6,796 nt of DNA, taken from JBBSGD01 sp038254435 (GTDB taxonomy: Bacteria; Actinomycetota; CADDZG01; WHSQ01). A program made the position numbers and the translations under genes. Position 1 is the first letter of the stretch. Each line of letters begins with the position of its first letter. The notes under the pieces were generated by a model. It ran no database searches, was not told the DNA's origin, and saw nothing but the letters and a program-made list of their open reading frames with translations. Below, piece by piece: positions 5,735 to 6,796 of this stretch. The stretch is taken from contig JBBSGD010000086.1 in the NCBI GenBank assembly GCA_038254435.1, positions 1 to 6,796 of the forward strand. The letters run 5' to 3'.

Positions 5735-5772
5735 CGGAGAGCAATGGTCGCACGCGGAGAGGGGCCTCGAGC

Positions 5773-5790
5773 GCCCCGTCGATCCGGGGC
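5773..5790 (-). other. Stem-loop between the Crp-type and TIM-barrel genes
   Basis: GCCCCG and CGGGGC form a perfect 6-bp stem with a six-base loop, beginning a few bases after the stop of the Crp-type gene. There is no T-run on the minus-strand transcript, so it is not a canonical intrinsic terminator. It could attenuate or protect a shared mRNA. An alternative pairing using GGGGC at 5761-5765 is also possible. Confidence 0.35.
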
Positions 5791-5794
5791 CCTA

Positions 5795-6493
5795 CTAGCG
5801 GAAGTTCTTCCCAGTCGTGCCTCCACACCTGATCCGCTCGAGAAGGTCGGGCCGCAACAGGCGTAAACGCCGGCCCCTGTAGTCGAGCAGCCCCTCGGAC
5901 TTGAAGTGACGCAGGGTCTTGCAGGTGCTTTCGCGGCACATTCCTGCAAGACCCCCGAGCTCCTCCTGCGCCAGGGGCAACTCGATGTCGATTCCCGCGC
6001 TGCCGACGCGGCCGAGGAGGTCGCCGAGATCGAGCAGTCGCCCGGCCAGCCGCGCAGGCACCTCGCTCGAGGTTCGCTCCAGGGCAGTGTCCGCGACCCA
6101 GCGCGTGCGGCGCGCGAGCAGCTCGGCGAGCTCGAGCACAGCCGCGGGGTGACTGGTTACGACCTCGAGGAAGCGTGACGCGTCGAGCCCGAGCGTGTAG
6201 GAGCGGCACGCGGCGATCGCATCGAAAGGCTGCCCGAGCCCGTCGACGGCTGCGATGTCGCCGGTAACCTCCCCGGCAACGGCGAGAAGCAGGATCGTTT
6301 CCTTGCCGTCACCGCTGCGGGCAGCGAGCTTGAGAACTCCGCTGACGACAACGTGCACGCGCCCAGAGCGATCGCCTGCGATGCAAAGGCGTTCTCCCCT
6401 GCGCAGTCGTCGGGGGACCGCGCGCTCGAGGAGGCCGTCTCTCGCCTCGCGGGGCAGCGCGTCGAGCACGGGACAGCGAAAGGAATGGTTCAC
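5795..6493 (-). CDS. Crp/Fnr-family transcriptional regulator
   Basis: A 232-residue regulator with an N-terminal cyclic-nucleotide-binding-like beta roll (about 8-120; RRGERLCIAGDRSGRVHVVV, SGVLKL, AGEVTGDIAAVD), a long dimerisation helix (about 117-145) and a C-terminal winged HTH (about 174-215; PLAQEELGGLAGMCRESTCKTL). Recognition-helix Arg187, Glu188 and Lys192 align with the CRP Arg-Glu-x3-Arg contacts. The effector pocket lacks the CRP-like GE and Arg-Ser/Thr-Ala signature, and there is no N-terminal four-cysteine cluster, so neither cAMP nor an FNR-type iron-sulfur cluster is evident. GTG 6493 is chosen because GGAGG (6503-6499) lies five bases upstream and the promoter is at 6620-6592. 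The longer ATG at 6652 lies upstream of that promoter. It may head an operon with the two following minus-strand genes. Confidence 0.9.
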   Translation of the reverse strand: MNHSFRCPVLDALPREARDGLLERAVPRRLRRGERLCIAGDRSGRVHVVVSGVLKLAARSGDGKETILLLAVAGEVTGDIAAVDGLGQPFDAIAACRSYTLGLDASRFLEVVTSHPAAVLELAELLARRTRWVADTALERTSSEVPARLAGRLLDLGDLLGRVGSAGIDIELPLAQEELGGLAGMCRESTCKTLRHFKSEGLLDYRGRRLRLLRPDLLERIRCGGTTGKNFR

Positions 6494-6513
6494 GCGCACC
6501 TCCGAGTCTGTGG

Positions 6514-6532
6514 GCGCCTTACGGCAAGGCGC
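6514..6532. promoter_or_regulatory. Inverted repeat in the leader of the Crp-type gene
   Basis: GCGCCTT-N5-AAGGCGC is a perfect 7-5-7 inverted repeat, 20 bases before the GTG and 10 bases before the GGAGG ribosome site on the minus strand. It lies between the predicted transcription start (about 6585) and the start codon. It may be an operator for a dimeric regulator, possibly the Crp-type protein itself, or an RNA hairpin affecting translation. It does not match TGTGA-N6-TCACA or TTGAT-N4-ATCAA. Confidence 0.5.
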
Positions 6533-6591
6533 ATCGCCGGTACTCTCGAGGGCGCGATCGGAGCGGTTGTTGCCGCCCCACCTCGGCGGGA

Positions 6592-6620
6592 AGCCTAGCC
6601 TCCCAGCCCAATCATGTAAA
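6592..6620 (-). promoter_or_regulatory. Sigma-70-type promoter of the Crp-type gene
   Basis: Read on the minus strand, TTTACA (6620-6615, 5 of 6 matches to TTGACA) is followed by a 17-base spacer and TAGGCT (6597-6592, TAnnnT). Transcription would begin near 6585, giving a leader of about 92 bases that holds the 6514-6532 inverted repeat. The promoter lies about 35 bases inside the presumed end of the flanking insertion sequence. Confidence 0.6.
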
Positions 6621-6655
6621 CCCTTTTCGTCGAGTGGGTAGACGGCGGCCATTTC

Positions 6656-6718
6656 GAGCCTGTCGCAGAAAGAGGGCGCTTCATTTCTCGCGAAGCCAAA
6701 GAGTTCTCGAGATTGCCC
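6656..6718 (-). repeat. Presumed non-coding end of the right-hand insertion sequence
   Basis: Between the transposase stop (6719) and about 6656 lies a non-coding stretch that finishes in GAGCCTGTCGCAGAAA (6656-6671). Its reverse complement, TTTCTGCGACAGGCTC, resembles terminal sequences I associate with IS1182/IS5-like elements (TTCGCGACAG-type). The opposite end is outside the window, so the inverted repeat cannot be confirmed. The boundary at 6656 is a guess from sequence resemblance. Confidence 0.35.
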
Positions 6719-6796
6719 TTAGGTAGCGGCAACGGAACCGTTTGCCCCTCCCGAGGACAGCTTGCGCAGGTTGTGAGCCGCTGCCGCCATGCGCCA
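6719..6796 (-). CDS. DDE transposase, C-terminal fragment (IS5/IS1182-like)
   Basis: On the minus strand the frame is open from the window edge to TAA at 6721-6719 and gives 25 residues, WRMAAAAHNLRKL followed by a Ser/Gly/Ala-rich tail. The A-A-H-N-L-x-K-L helix is the usual end of IS5/IS1182-type DDE transposases, after the catalytic glutamate. The rest of the gene, including the catalytic residues, lies beyond the right edge. It is unrelated to the IS630-type fragment at the left edge. The exact IS family is uncertain with so few residues. Confidence 0.65.
   Translation of the reverse strand, partial: WRMAAAAHNLRKLSSGGANGSVAAT

Noticed and set aside
5463..6209. 248-codon minus-strand open frame
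   Set aside because: It overlaps the Crp-type and TIM-barrel genes in another frame and is Arg/Pro/Ala-rich; it is a composition artefact.
6494..6652. Longer Crp-type protein starting at ATG 6652
   Set aside because: The extra 53 residues lack homology, the start lies upstream of a good promoter, and GTG 6493 has a well-spaced GGAGG.
1..6796. CRISPR array, tRNA, rRNA, toxin-antitoxin or defence genes
   Set aside because: I looked for regularly spaced repeats, cloverleaf-like segments and typical defence domains on both strands and saw none.

Overview
The window is high-GC DNA (roughly two thirds G+C by eye) that reads as the chromosome of an actinobacterium, probably one of the deeper or less studied lineages. 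Four things point that way: a 33-residue bS22 (AURKAIP1/COX24-type) ribosomal protein, a short excisionase/BldC-like helix-turn-helix gene with a leaderless promoter, an actinobacterial-type PlsC acyltransferase (NHSG-x3-LD, WPEGRRG), and an Rv0498-like TIM-barrel protein. The taxonomic placement is inference; no rRNA gene is present.

Layout. Positions 1-141 hold the 3' end of an IS630-type transposase, whose stop codon lies 9 bases before the next gene. The plus strand then carries a phosphatase-like actinobacterial protein (151-933), a leaderless small HTH regulator (981-1214), a strong rho-independent terminator (1238-1262), a Clp1/Grc3-type P-loop polynucleotide kinase (1314-2210), bS22 (2304-2405, a very short gene), a SAM hydroxide adenosyltransferase (DUF62, 2453-3271), a doubtful 38-codon ORF overlapping both neighbours (3264-3380), and a PlsC-type acyltransferase with an N-terminal Cys/His zinc-knuckle-like segment (3380-4405). 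After a 95-base convergent spacer, the minus strand carries, in transcription order, a Crp/Fnr-type regulator (6493-5795) with a good promoter and an inverted repeat in its leader, a sugar-isomerase-like TIM barrel (5734-4907), and a stand-alone receiver protein (4887-4501). The right edge (6796-6719, minus) is the C-terminus of a second, unrelated DDE transposase. The segment is therefore bounded by two different insertion sequences facing inward.

How the genes fit together. HTH - bS22 - acyltransferase, with an Rv0498-like TIM barrel close by, recalls the conserved mycobacterial neighbourhood around Rv0498 - proC - Rv0500A - Rv0500B - galE2 - Rv0502. Here the order is rearranged: proC and the epimerase are absent, and a Clp1/Grc3-like kinase and a SAM hydrolase sit in the gaps. 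The plus-strand block combines RNA or ribosome functions (Clp1/Grc3-like, bS22) with SAM turnover and phospholipid acylation. The minus-strand block looks like a regulatory unit (Crp-type activator, metabolic enzyme, receiver). I see no defence system, CRISPR array, tRNA or rRNA. The best candidates for something new are the kinase-bS22 pairing, the zinc-knuckle/acyltransferase fusion and the coupled 38-codon ORF.
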